Below, in pieces: positions 41,967 through 50,016 of a DNA stretch of 55,698 nt. Every line of letters begins with the position of its first letter. Position 1 is the stretch's first letter. The translations under genes were made by a program, and so were the position numbers. Under the pieces are notes generated by a model. It was not told the DNA's origin and ran no database searches. It worked only from the letters and a program-made list of their open reading frames with translations. The DNA comes from Chloroflexaceae bacterium (GTDB lineage: Bacteria > Chloroflexota > Chloroflexia > Chloroflexales > Chloroflexaceae): the NCBI GenBank assembly GCA_028282325.1, contig JANQID010000028.1, forward strand, positions 1 to 55,698. The letters are read 5' to 3'.

Positions 41967-42365
41967 ATGATGCAACTTGGTGCACGCCTCCGACAGTTAC
42001 GTAAGCAACATCGGTTGACCTTGGTCGATCTGGGTGAACAGACGAAGCTTTCTGTCTCATTTCTTTCTGAAATTGAGCGCGAGCAGACAAACCCTTCCCT
42101 CGAAACGCTTGAGAAGATAGGGAAGTGTTATGATCTGACCGTTAATCAACTTTTGGAAGGTGTTGATCTTGGAGGAAGCGGATCAAACGTCATATACCCA
42201 CCAGGGCTTGCGGCTTTTCTTGATGAGGCTCGCAGCTCCCCCGACTTTGATGAAAGCGTTGTAGAGTTAATGCTAAAAGTTGAGCAACGCTCGATTCGTC
42301 GTGCTGAAACGGTAGAAGACTGGAAGAGGTTTTACTATTCTTTGAAGACAATTATTGGCGGATGA
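41967..42365 (+). CDS. XRE-family repressor, CapH-like
   Basis: This 132-residue protein has a clear helix-turn-helix in MMQLGARLRQLRKQHRLTLV and DLGEQTKLSVSFLSEIEREQ, then TNPSLETLEKIGKCYDLTVN. A C-terminal helical region (SPDFDESVVELMLKVEQRSI and EDWKRFYYSLKTIIGG) probably makes dimers. It is divergent from the CD-NTase gene, with operator-like repeats between. CapH is the published HTH repressor of some CBASS operons, and CapP is an ImmA/IrrE-type peptidase that cleaves CapH after DNA damage. Identity with CapH is inferred from position, size and the peptidase neighbour. Confidence 0.78.
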   Translation: MMQLGARLRQLRKQHRLTLVDLGEQTKLSVSFLSEIEREQTNPSLETLEKIGKCYDLTVNQLLEGVDLGGSGSNVIYPPGLAAFLDEARSSPDFDESVVELMLKVEQRSIRRAETVEDWKRFYYSLKTIIGG

Positions 42366-42369
42366 CCAT

Positions 42370-43260
42370 TCAATCGCTCAGGGCGTCAAATAGACCCATC
42401 TGCTGGCTGGAATGTATGAGCGGAGGAGACACATTGAAGACTGCAAATACCTTGCCTTTCAAAAAACATGCCTCGCAATCAACCTCCCATCGGGTTTGGC
42501 TTCGAAACGGGATCGTATCCCGTCCTTTGATGTGTTCTCTTTGATGATAGGCTATTGCGATTATGTGCTCTTTGGATATTCTTGTATGCCGAGCAATGGA
42601 GTATTTCGTTATACTCGGTGATTGTGCGGTATAGCATACATACAGACCAGGCGACCCCTGAGGATTTTCGAACAAAAGGTTAGAAGGTACTTGTGCCTCT
42701 TTCCTGCGTGATGGCAGACCATACTCACATACGACAATATGGCATTGATGTGTGGCACAGTGAGCCATTTGGATAGCGATAGCTATCTTTGAGGCGGGGT
42801 AAGTTTCCTCAAGCCGCTCAATATGCGCAATACTAAAGCCATGATTTGTCAAAAAATGATGCAAATCCTGCATTGGGATCATGAATTCTGCAGCGCCGAA
42901 GTTACAGTAGGTTTCCACGACTCTCTTCAATTCTTGATTGCCTTGTGCGTATTCGTGAAGGAATGAATAAAGTAGTGCATCTTCGCGGATTAGATGATGA
43001 GAGACCTCATGAAAGAATGTGAAGTTCAGTCGGTCGCTATCGCTCACGCGAGGATCAAGGACAATAAGACGTCTGTCAGGAATATACTGGCCCTCATCGA
43101 AGTCGAGTGCAACTTCACGAACTTCAAGGCCTAAATGTTTGGCAATAGGGTCATCAATTCCACTGTAGTGTGGGTGGTGATTCAGGTTTAACTCTCGTTT
43201 TACTTGGGTGATAAGATCTCGTAATCGCTTTCGTGCCTGGGCTTCTGTCTCAATGTTCAC
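42370..43260 (-). CDS. ImmA/IrrE-family metallopeptidase, CapP-like
   Basis: This 296-residue protein has the zinc motif HEVSHHL (HExxH) in FHEVSHHLIREDALLYSFLH, followed by a helix with the third ligand in YCNFGAAEFMIPMQDLHHFL (the Glu in AAEFM). The N-terminus carries LGLEVREVALDFDEGQYIPD and LIVLDPRVSDSDRLNFTFFH, standard for the family. The rest (residues 170-296) is a cysteine- and histidine-containing region that might sense a signal, as in IrrE or CapP. It starts with GTG at 43260 behind GGAGG. It ends 4 bases from the end of the XRE gene, on the opposite strand, which is an unusual layout for CapH-CapP. Confidence 0.85.
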   Translation of the reverse strand: MNIETEAQARKRLRDLITQVKRELNLNHHPHYSGIDDPIAKHLGLEVREVALDFDEGQYIPDRRLIVLDPRVSDSDRLNFTFFHEVSHHLIREDALLYSFLHEYAQGNQELKRVVETYCNFGAAEFMIPMQDLHHFLTNHGFSIAHIERLEETYPASKIAIAIQMAHCATHQCHIVVCEYGLPSRRKEAQVPSNLLFENPQGSPGLYVCYTAQSPSITKYSIARHTRISKEHIIAIAYHQREHIKGRDTIPFRSQTRWEVDCEACFLKGKVFAVFNVSPPLIHSSQQMGLFDALSD

Positions 43261-43423
43261 GGCTAGCTCCCTCCTGAGTCCCGCCCTAAATTGCGTTCTA
43301 CGACCAATGATACAGGTGCGTAATTGACAATTTTCTTAGATCGCTTGACGACGCGGATTCAGCAGCTATCATGGCATGGTCTATAATGCATCAAGATGGT
43401 GTTAAGCGCAACGGGCCACATGT

Positions 43424-43735
43424 ATGAAGTCAGCTCGCCTCCAACTTAGCCCGGACTTTCCCGACTTGATCGCGCGGACCGGGCTCTCGCAGCGCGCCTT
43501 TGCGCGCCGCGCTGGAGTGAGCTTTTCGACGATTATGGGCCTGATGCATCCGGAGATCCATCCCGGCCGGCGCGGTGGGATGCAGCGCCGTACCGCCTGG
43601 CTGCTGTCCAACGCCTACGCGGAGTTGGTCGGAGTTGATGCCGATACTGCCTTCCGCACGCTGATTGTGGAGCGTGCTGGTGAGATCTCGGCAGGGCCAT
43701 ATATTGAGGGCCTTACCGAGCCAGGAAACCAATGA
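43424..43735 (+). CDS. HTH-domain protein, first gene of the helicase operon
   Basis: This 103-residue protein has one helix-turn-helix: SPDFPDLIARTGLSQRAFAR and RAGVSFSTIMGLMHPEIHPG. A basic stretch follows (GRRGGMQRRTAWLLSNAYAE), then a C-terminal part LVGVDADTAFRTLIVERAGE. XRE-like proteins of this form either regulate or are components of the systems they precede. Its stop codon overlaps the helicase start as ATGA (43732), so it is translationally coupled. I therefore infer a role in the module rather than an independent regulator. ImmA/IrrE is divergent from it, 163 bases away. Confidence 0.75.
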   Translation: MKSARLQLSPDFPDLIARTGLSQRAFARRAGVSFSTIMGLMHPEIHPGRRGGMQRRTAWLLSNAYAELVGVDADTAFRTLIVERAGEISAGPYIEGLTEPGNQ

Positions 43736-46596
43736 CTCTCACAGCTTATCACTCCAAGTACTACGCATATCATTTGACCAGGCGTCTGCCGGCGGGAAGC
43801 GATGAGCGATTGACTGGTGCAGTTGCTAGCGCTCAAGTCGATCTTAACCCGCATCAGGTCGATGCTGCACTATTCGCATTTAAGTCGCCGTTGTCCAAAG
43901 GTGCTTTGCTGGCTGACGAGGTGGGCCTTGGAAAGACTATCGAAGCTGGGCTTGTCCTGTCACAGAAAATTGCTGAGGGAAATCGCCACATTTTAGTTAT
44001 CACCCCCTCTAACCTGCGCAAACAGTGGTATCAGGAGTTGACCGAGAAGTTTTTTCTGCGCTGTCGGATTTTAGAGACAAAATCTTACAATGCTGCCGTC
44101 CAGCAAGGTAACGCCAATCCTTTCAAGGCTCGTGACATTATCATTTGCTCGTATGAGTTTGCACGAAGCAAATCAGAAGACATTCGCCAGATACCCTGGA
44201 ATATTGTTGTTATCGATGAAGCTCACCGCCTGCGCAATGTCTACAAACCCGGCAATGTCACTGCCAATACGTTGCGGCAGACGCTGGTTGGTAGGCATAA
44301 GCTTCTGCTGACCGCCACTCCGCTTCAGAACTCACTTCTGGAACTCTATGGCCTCGTTAGTTTTATTGACGAACATGCCTTTGGTGATCTCAAGAGTTTC
44401 CGCAACCAGTTTGTTAATCTGAACCAGGAGCAGGTCTTCCAGACCCTCAAGACGCGCTTGAAGCCGATCTGCCATCGCACCTTGCGTCGTCAGGTCACTG
44501 CACATGTGCCTTACACGCAGCGGCTGCCGATTGTTCAGGAATTTACGCCTGAAGAGAGCGAAGACCAACTCTACGAACTTGTCTCTGAGTATCTCAGGCG
44601 CCCAGACCTTCAGGCTCTTCCTGCCAGCCAGCGTTCGCTCATTACACTCGTCCTGCGTAAGCTGCTTGCCTCCTCGACATTTGCGATTGCCGGTGCCCTT
44701 ACCTCCATCTCAAACCGGCTCAAGGCTAAGCTCCAGCAACATAGCCCAGACGAGCCATTAGAGGAGGAACTCGATAGCGATTATGAGGCCCTCGACGAGA
44801 CCGCAGAAGAGTGGCCTGAGGACGATACACCGTCGCTGAGCAATGCTGATCGTCAAGCCATCGAGCGCGAGATAGCTGATCTTGATGTATTTGTCGGCCT
44901 TGCCACTGCAATTTACCAGAATGCAAAAGGTTCTGCGCTCCTTACCGCACTGAGTGAGGCGTTTACGAAAGCGCGTGAACTCGGTGCTGCTGAGAAGGCG
45001 ATTATTTTCACTGAGTCGCGACGAACCCAGGATTACTTGCTACGCCTCCTCGCCGATAGTCCCTACGCCGAAGGGATTGTGCTGTTCAACGGCTCCAACA
45101 GTGACGAGCGTTCACGCAAGATCTATACAGAGTGGTTTGAGCGTTACAAAGGTACTGATCGTGTTACCGGATCGCGTGCTGCTGATATGCGCTCTGCGCT
45201 TGTCGATTACTTTCGCGATCAAGGCCGGATTATGATCGCGACTGAGGCGGGGGCAGAAGGAATTAACCTGCAATTCTGCTCGCTCGTGGTCAATTACGAC
45301 CTGCCGTGGAACCCACAACGCATCGAGCAACGCATCGGTCGCTGCCATCGCTATGGCCAGAAGCACGATGTTGTTGTCGTCAACTTCATCAACCGCAAGA
45401 ATGCGGCTGATCGGCGGGTCTTTGAACTCCTTTCTGAGAAATTTAAACTTTTCGAGGGCGTGTTCGGCGCCAGCGACGAGGTACTTGGTGCAATTGGGTC
45501 GGGTGTTGACTTCGAGAAGCGGATTGCAGAGATTTATCAACGCTGTCGTCGACCAGAGGAAATACAGGAAGCGTTTGACCAGATTCAACGTGAATTGAGT
45601 GTTGAGATTAATGCATCGATGACCCGCACGCGGCAGCGGTTGCTTGAGAACTTTGACGATGAGGTGCGCGAAAAGCTCCGCATCCGGGGTGAAACCTCAA
45701 AAGAATTCCTCTCACGCTATGAGCGGTTGTTGCTTGACATCGCACGTTTTGAGTTACATGATCATGCTCGCTTCTTGGGTAACATGCGTTTCGAGTTGCA
45801 CGATCAACCCTTTCCAGAAGTAGCGGCTAAGATTCCTCTCGGTCAATATAAATTGCCACGGCACGAAGGTGAAGCCCACCTCTTTCGGCTCAACCATCCA
45901 TTAACTGAAGCGATTCTAGACCGGGCAAAAAGCCGAACCCTGCCGCCGGCAGCAATCGTCTTTTCATACGACCAATACCATGGGAAGATCACTCAGCTTG
46001 AACCGTTTATCGGTCAGTCGGGCTGGCTGACACTTTCACTGTTTAGCATTGAGTCGTCTGAGCAAGCCGAAGATCATCTTGTGGTGACCGCAGTCACTGA
46101 TGCTGGTACTGCGGTTGATGCGAAACTTGCCGAGCGCATATTTGACATTCCCGGCAACAGCACGTTTCTTGACCCCGACACAAACCCAGGTTCCCTTCAA
46201 GACGTACTCGCACACAGGCTTCAACAGCAGACAGGTATCATTCAGAGTGATATTTCCGAGCGTAATGCAAAGTTCTTCGAGGCCGAGACGATAAAACTGG
46301 ATGGCTGGGCCGATGATTTGAAGAGCGGTATTGAACGCGAGATTAAAGAACTCGATCGCCAGATCAAAGAGGCTCGGCGTGCCGCCTCAGCTGCCTTGAC
46401 CCTTGAAGAAAAACTCGCTGGTCAGAAACAAGTGAAAGCGCTCGAACTCCAGCGCAACCAGAAGCGCCGGTCACTCTTCGATGCACAGGACGAGATTGAT
46501 CAGCAGCTTGAGGCTTTGATTGCTGAGGCCGAGGCCAAGCTTAATCAGACAACGCACCTGGAAACACTTTTTACCACTCGGTGGGTACTACAATGA
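43732..46596 (+). CDS. SNF2/RapA-like DEAD-box helicase of a defence module
   Basis: This 954-residue superfamily 2 helicase carries motif I LLADEVGLGKTIEAGLVLSQ (residues about 59-78), Ia ILVITPSNLRKQWYQEL, II VVIDEAHRLRNV, III LLTATPLQNSLLELYGLVSF, V MIATEAGAEGINLQFCSLVV and VI QRIGRCHRYGQKHDVVVVNF. It is close in layout to RapA and to DrmD-like helicases. Acidic linkers lie around residue 340-375 (DEPLEEELDSDYEALDETAE). The C-terminus (860-945) is a strong coiled coil (EIKELDRQIKEARRAASAAL). It probably translocates on double-stranded DNA. It overlaps the gene before and the short ORF behind by ATGA. Confidence 0.93.
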   Translation: MTLTAYHSKYYAYHLTRRLPAGSDERLTGAVASAQVDLNPHQVDAALFAFKSPLSKGALLADEVGLGKTIEAGLVLSQKIAEGNRHILVITPSNLRKQWYQELTEKFFLRCRILETKSYNAAVQQGNANPFKARDIIICSYEFARSKSEDIRQIPWNIVVIDEAHRLRNVYKPGNVTANTLRQTLVGRHKLLLTATPLQNSLLELYGLVSFIDEHAFGDLKSFRNQFVNLNQEQVFQTLKTRLKPICHRTLRRQVTAHVPYTQRLPIVQEFTPEESEDQLYELVSEYLRRPDLQALPASQRSLITLVLRKLLASSTFAIAGALTSISNRLKAKLQQHSPDEPLEEELDSDYEALDETAEEWPEDDTPSLSNADRQAIEREIADLDVFVGLATAIYQNAKGSALLTALSEAFTKARELGAAEKAIIFTESRRTQDYLLRLLADSPYAEGIVLFNGSNSDERSRKIYTEWFERYKGTDRVTGSRAADMRSALVDYFRDQGRIMIATEAGAEGINLQFCSLVVNYDLPWNPQRIEQRIGRCHRYGQKHDVVVVNFINRKNAADRRVFELLSEKFKLFEGVFGASDEVLGAIGSGVDFEKRIAEIYQRCRRPEEIQEAFDQIQRELSVEINASMTRTRQRLLENFDDEVREKLRIRGETSKEFLSRYERLLLDIARFELHDHARFLGNMRFELHDQPFPEVAAKIPLGQYKLPRHEGEAHLFRLNHPLTEAILDRAKSRTLPPAAIVFSYDQYHGKITQLEPFIGQSGWLTLSLFSIESSEQAEDHLVVTAVTDAGTAVDAKLAERIFDIPGNSTFLDPDTNPGSLQDVLAHRLQQQTGIIQSDISERNAKFFEAETIKLDGWADDLKSGIEREIKELDRQIKEARRAASAALTLEEKLAGQKQVKALELQRNQKRRSLFDAQDEIDQQLEALIAEAEAKLNQTTHLETLFTTRWVLQ

Positions 46597-46703
46597 TTAT
46601 GGAAGATCCATATTTAGCTCTACCGGCGATTGTAAACTCTTACGTGATGCGCTTCTCGCCAATCTTGCCGCCTCTTAACCCTAAGGACCTTGATTATGAA
46701 TGA
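46593..46703 (+). CDS. 36-codon ORF bridging helicase and next gene
   Basis: ATG at 46593 overlaps the helicase stop as ATGA, and the frame runs 36 codons (MIMEDPYLALPAIVNSYVMR, then FSPILPPLNPKDLDYE) to TGA at 46701-46703. That stop in turn overlaps the start of the next gene (46696) by 8 bases. The composition is non-random: a hydrophobic centre between acidic ends. A purely accidental ORF would be unlikely to begin and end exactly at both junctions. It could be a real small component or a coupling peptide that lets ribosomes carry on. I cannot name a family. It should be conserved in related loci if real. Confidence 0.5.
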   Translation: MIMEDPYLALPAIVNSYVMRFSPILPPLNPKDLDYE

Positions 46704-46890
46704 GTCAACTAATTCGGAGTCCCCCGCGCAGATCCTTGCTCGCCAGATCGTCGAGCGATTGGTTGAGGAGCGCCTGATTAGTGCCAAGACGGCGGGGAAG
46801 CTACAACAACAACTGGCTGCCGGGAAACTCCGTCCTGAGGATTGGCGCCTGCCAATCGAACTCGGCCCTGAGCAGGAGGCTCAATCATGA
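46696..46890 (+). CDS. Small protein (64 aa) of the helicase-ATPase module
   Basis: This 64-residue protein starts MNESTNSESPAQILARQIVE and continues RLVEERLISAKTAGKLQQQL AAGKLRPEDWRLPIEL. The middle is one long amphipathic helix pair, and the protein is charged. It overlaps the ATPase gene by ATGA (46887) and is coupled to the small ORF upstream. By position it could be a middle or accessory component that links helicase and ATPase, as small proteins do in other SMC-based defence systems. No known domain is recognised. I prefer ATG 46696 to the TTG at 46690, with AAGGA ten bases upstream. Confidence 0.7.
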   Translation: MNESTNSESPAQILARQIVERLVEERLISAKTAGKLQQQLAAGKLRPEDWRLPIELGPEQEAQS

Positions 46891-49196
46891 TCAGCACCTC
46901 TTTGACGAAGTTGACAATCTCGCATCTGCGCGGAGCAGTCGGCTCATTTGAGCTGTCTTTCGAGAAGGGGAAGAAGCTCACAATTATTTATGGCGAAAAT
47001 GGCACCGGGAAATCGACGATCTGCGATGCACTGGAGTTTCTGGGTAAGGGCAAGATCGGCTCACTCGATAATCGCGGTCTGGGTAGTAAGACCACCCGTT
47101 ACTGGAGTAGTGTTAATAAGGAACCTTCCGATATCTCGGTTGTTCTCGACGCCGCCGGCGTTGAGTGTCGCGCCGTTATGGACAAGAACAATGTGATCGC
47201 CGATCCGCCCGACGCACGCCCGCGGGTTGAAGTATTGCGCCGCAGCCAGATTCTGGCCCTCCTGGAAGCAGCTCCTGCAGACCGTTACGCTGCGATCAGC
47301 CGCTTTATCGATGTCTCACCTATCGAAACCGCCGAGAATGCGCTGCGCGCCCTGATCAAGGATCTGAACGTCGTCAGCAATGACGCTGCAACACGCATTT
47401 CGGAGAACCTTGAGACGATCGATCAGTTCTGGCAGACCGCCGGTTCTCCGGGCGCACATGCGCTCGGATGGGCAGAAACGGAGACCCAGCGCAATAGTAG
47501 TGCGAATGACCCTGAGCTTGATGCGCTCCGTACACTTCAGACTGCTTACGGACAGTTAACCAGTTATCCAGCTCGGATCGCGAAGGCCGAGGATGCTGTG
47601 CTCCTGGCTGAGGAAGCAGCGGCTGCCGCAGAGCAGCAGGTTCAATCGAGCATGAGCACTGCCGCAACCGATGCCGCCGAGCTTGTTGCGCTCCTTCAGG
47701 CCGCCCGTTCGTATCTAGGCGTCCATCAAAACCCCGAAGTATGTCCGGTGTGCGAGCGGCCCGAAGGTTCGCAAGACCTCGATGAGCGATTGAACCAGCG
47801 GCTCCAGGCCTTTGCGATGGTTCAGCAGGCTCAAAGCGTTCAGTCCGGCGCCGCAGACCGGTTGCAACGCGCGATCCAGCAACGCGACATCATTCTCGAA
47901 CAACTGGCGCAAGATGTGGCAAATTTTGGACAAGCCTGTACCCAGTTCGCCTGGTCGCCCGATATTGCGCTGCCCGATACGCAGCCTCCGGCCTCCGCAA
48001 CCGATCTGGCAGTATGGCTCGCCGCAACGGAAGCGCTACCGGATCGCTGGAATGCGGCAGAGAGCACGCGTCAGGATCACCGGCAGTTCCTGACGACGTT
48101 GAAGAGCGCCCTGAATACCTACAACGAAAATCTGCAAAGCCAGGCAGAACTGAATACGCTGCTCCCAAATTTGCAACGTGCCCTGGAGATCGTTGAGGAA
48201 GAGCGCAAGGCATTTATCGATGCTATCCTCAGCCAGATTGCCGATGAGGTAGGGCGACTCTATGAGGCTGTCCATCCCGGCGAGGGGCTGAATAAGATCC
48301 GGCTTGAACTCGATGCGGCCAAGCGGGCCTCGCTGGATATCGCCACCAGTTTTGCCGGGCAGAGCGGGCCGCCGCAGGCCTACTTCAGCCAGTCCCATCT
48401 CGACACCCTGGGTCTCTGCGTGTTCCTTGCTCTTGCGAATCTGGATACCCCCGCCAATACCATCCTCGTGCTTGATGATGTGCTGGCCAGCGTCGATGAG
48501 CCGCACGTTGATCGATTGATCAGTATGTTGTACGATGAGTCGCTGAAGTTCCGGCACTGCATTATTACGACCCATTATGGCCCGTGGCGCCATAAGCTGC
48601 GCTGGGGTTGGCTGAAGAATAACCAGTGCCAGTTCGTCGAGCTTTCGCGCTGGTCGACAACCTCAGGTATCTCGGTCATCCGGAGTGTGCCTGAGGTGGA
48701 GCGCCTGCAGGCGCTGCTCGCCGACCCGGCGCCTGATCTGCAGGCGATCTCGTCGAAGGCCGGCGTGATTCTGGAGGCCGCGTTGGATTTCTTGACTCAG
48801 CTGTATGAGTGTTCGGTGCCGCGCAAGCCAGAGCCACGCTATACGCTCGGCGAGCTGCTTCCATCTGTGAAGAGTAAGCTGCGCAAGAACCTGCGCGTCG
48901 AAGTGCAGGAGATCGGCACAGACAAACTACCCGTCTATAAAGTTGTGTATTTAGAGCCGGTATTGAACGAACTCGAACGGATCATGCAGACGCGCAATGT
49001 GATGGGTGCGCACTTCAATGCGATCTCCTTCGATCTGCATGATGCCGACGCACTCCTGTTTGGCCAGAAGGTGCTGGAATTGATCGAGGCGCTCGTCGAT
49101 CCCGTCGCCGGCTGGCCGCGCAATGGAAAATCCGGTTCCTACTGGGCCAATGCCAGCGAGACTCGTCGCCTGCATCCGCTGAAGCAACCTGCGTGA
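46887..49196 (+). CDS. SMC/Rad50-like ATPase with C-terminal HEPN-like motif
   Basis: This 769-residue AAA/ABC-class ATPase has Walker A IIYGENGTGKSTICDALEFL (residues 34-53). Coiled-coil arms run from about 180 to 440 with a CPVCERPEG zinc-hook at about 284. Walker B and D-loop lie in NTILVLDDVLASVDEPHVDR (about 520-540), after a signature-like FAGQSG-QAYFSQSHLDTLGL. The last 180 residues form a separate helical domain (LEAALDFLTQLYECSVPRKP and LERIMQTRNVMGAHFNAISF). RNVMGAH (R703-x5-H709) fits the HEPN ribonuclease motif (R-x4-6-H). ATPase-hook-HEPN is the general build of RloC and PrrC anticodon nucleases, to which this seems analogous. It starts by ATGA overlap with the gene before. Confidence 0.85.
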   Translation: MISTSLTKLTISHLRGAVGSFELSFEKGKKLTIIYGENGTGKSTICDALEFLGKGKIGSLDNRGLGSKTTRYWSSVNKEPSDISVVLDAAGVECRAVMDKNNVIADPPDARPRVEVLRRSQILALLEAAPADRYAAISRFIDVSPIETAENALRALIKDLNVVSNDAATRISENLETIDQFWQTAGSPGAHALGWAETETQRNSSANDPELDALRTLQTAYGQLTSYPARIAKAEDAVLLAEEAAAAAEQQVQSSMSTAATDAAELVALLQAARSYLGVHQNPEVCPVCERPEGSQDLDERLNQRLQAFAMVQQAQSVQSGAADRLQRAIQQRDIILEQLAQDVANFGQACTQFAWSPDIALPDTQPPASATDLAVWLAATEALPDRWNAAESTRQDHRQFLTTLKSALNTYNENLQSQAELNTLLPNLQRALEIVEEERKAFIDAILSQIADEVGRLYEAVHPGEGLNKIRLELDAAKRASLDIATSFAGQSGPPQAYFSQSHLDTLGLCVFLALANLDTPANTILVLDDVLASVDEPHVDRLISMLYDESLKFRHCIITTHYGPWRHKLRWGWLKNNQCQFVELSRWSTTSGISVIRSVPEVERLQALLADPAPDLQAISSKAGVILEAALDFLTQLYECSVPRKPEPRYTLGELLPSVKSKLRKNLRVEVQEIGTDKLPVYKVVYLEPVLNELERIMQTRNVMGAHFNAISFDLHDADALLFGQKVLELIEALVDPVAGWPRNGKSGSYWANASETRRLHPLKQPA

Positions 49197-49225
49197 GCCA
49201 TACGTTTCGATGTATCATAGGACAT

Positions 49226-49257
49226 GGTTCGCCGTTACTTGACAGTTCCGGCGAACC
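49226..49257. terminator. Hairpin after the ATPase gene
   Basis: GGTTCGCCG at 49226-49234 pairs with CGGCGAACC at 49249-49257. It is the first of two hairpins that separate the SMC operon from the MNT-HEPN operon. Confidence 0.55.
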
Positions 49258-49277
49258 GCAACACGGTCGGAAAGGGA

Positions 49278-49324
49278 GGTGTTTGTCAGTTTTTTCGGCG
49301 GAGCCGAAAAAACTGACAAACACC
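49278..49324. terminator. Long perfect hairpin, likely bidirectional terminator
   Basis: Two perfectly complementary 22-base arms (49278-49299 and 49303-49324) are joined by a 3-base loop, with TTTTTT and AAAAAA inside. The flanks (AAAGGGA/TCCCCTTT) extend the pairing with few mismatches. A stem this long and clean is unusual and could terminate transcripts or act as an RNA processing or replication-related structure. Confidence 0.65.
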
Positions 49325-49379
49325 ATTCCCCTTTCTGAAACCTTGTCTAGTTTGGTATCGCATGGGTGAGGAGTAATCG

Positions 49380-49670
49380 ATGAATGCATCCCGGGCGCTA
49401 GAGATATTGGCACAGGTCAAGCCTATTCTGGTCGAACGCTACGGAGTCACGCGACTGGCTCTCTTTGGCTCAACTGTACGCGATGCAGCGCGCCCTGCAA
49501 GCGATATTGATATTCTGGTGGGCTTCGATGGCCCCGCCACCTCGGCGCGCTACTTTGGGGTGCAGTTCTACCTGGAAGATCGGTTCGGCTGCCCAATCGA
49601 TCTGGTGACTGAGAAAGCGTTACGGGCCGAGCTGCGCCCAACGATCGAGAAGGAAGCCATGTATGTCTGA
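49380..49670 (+). CDS. mntA: MNT nucleotidyltransferase (MntA-like antitoxin)
   Basis: This 96-residue minimal nucleotidyltransferase starts MNASRALEILAQVKPILVER. It has the GSxxR motif in RLALFGSTVRDAARPASDID and then DIDILVGFDG (D-x-D). FYLEDRFGCPIDLVTEKALR brings the third acid. MntA proteins neutralise the HEPN toxin HepT by adding AMP units to it. Catalytic residues are intact. It overlaps the HEPN gene by 8 bases, with the antitoxin gene first. It lies 183 bases behind the ATPase gene, separated by two hairpins, so it begins a new operon. Confidence 0.9.
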   Translation: MNASRALEILAQVKPILVERYGVTRLALFGSTVRDAARPASDIDILVGFDGPATSARYFGVQFYLEDRFGCPIDLVTEKALRAELRPTIEKEAMYV

Positions 49671-50016
49671 CTCTGCGCAGCGCCCCTGGGGCTTTTACCT
49701 CGACGATATGATCGGCTTTGCCGAAAAAGCGCTGGCATATACCGCCAATCTCGACCAGGCTGGTTTTGTTGCCAGTGCGTTGCACTACGACGCAACCCTG
49801 CGCAACCTGGAGCTGATCGGTGAGGCCGCAACCCGTATCCCCACGGCAGTGCGTGATGCGAACCCGCAGATCCCGTGGCGGCTGGTGATCGCCACGCGTA
49901 ACCGCCTCATCCACGGCTATCTCGGCATCGACAACGACACGCTCTGGAGCATCATCCAGGATGATCTGCCTGCGTTGCTGCCTCAGCTCCGTGCGTTGAA
50001 AGACACTTTAGTATGA
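49663..50016 (+). CDS. hepT: HEPN ribonuclease toxin (HepT/DUF86-like)
   Basis: This 117-residue HEPN protein carries the DUF86 layout: DDMIGFAEKALAYTANLDQA, DATLRNLELIGEAATRIPTA and VIATRNRLIHGYLGIDNDTL. RNRLIHGY is the catalytic R-x4-H motif with the following Y that MntA modifies. It should cleave RNA when free and be AMPylated by the MNT partner. Its last codons overlap the start of the methyltransferase gene as ATGA (50013), so toxin, antitoxin and mod were translated as a unit. No inactivating change is seen. Confidence 0.9.
   Translation: MSDSAQRPWGFYLDDMIGFAEKALAYTANLDQAGFVASALHYDATLRNLELIGEAATRIPTAVRDANPQIPWRLVIATRNRLIHGYLGIDNDTLWSIIQDDLPALLPQLRALKDTLV

Noticed and set aside
43424-49196. 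Assignment of the helicase-ATPase operon to DISARM, Lamassu or BREX
   Set aside because: DrmA/DrmB, LmuA/LmuC, and PglX/PglZ/BrxC-like genes are all absent. Only the helicase and SMC classes are shared.
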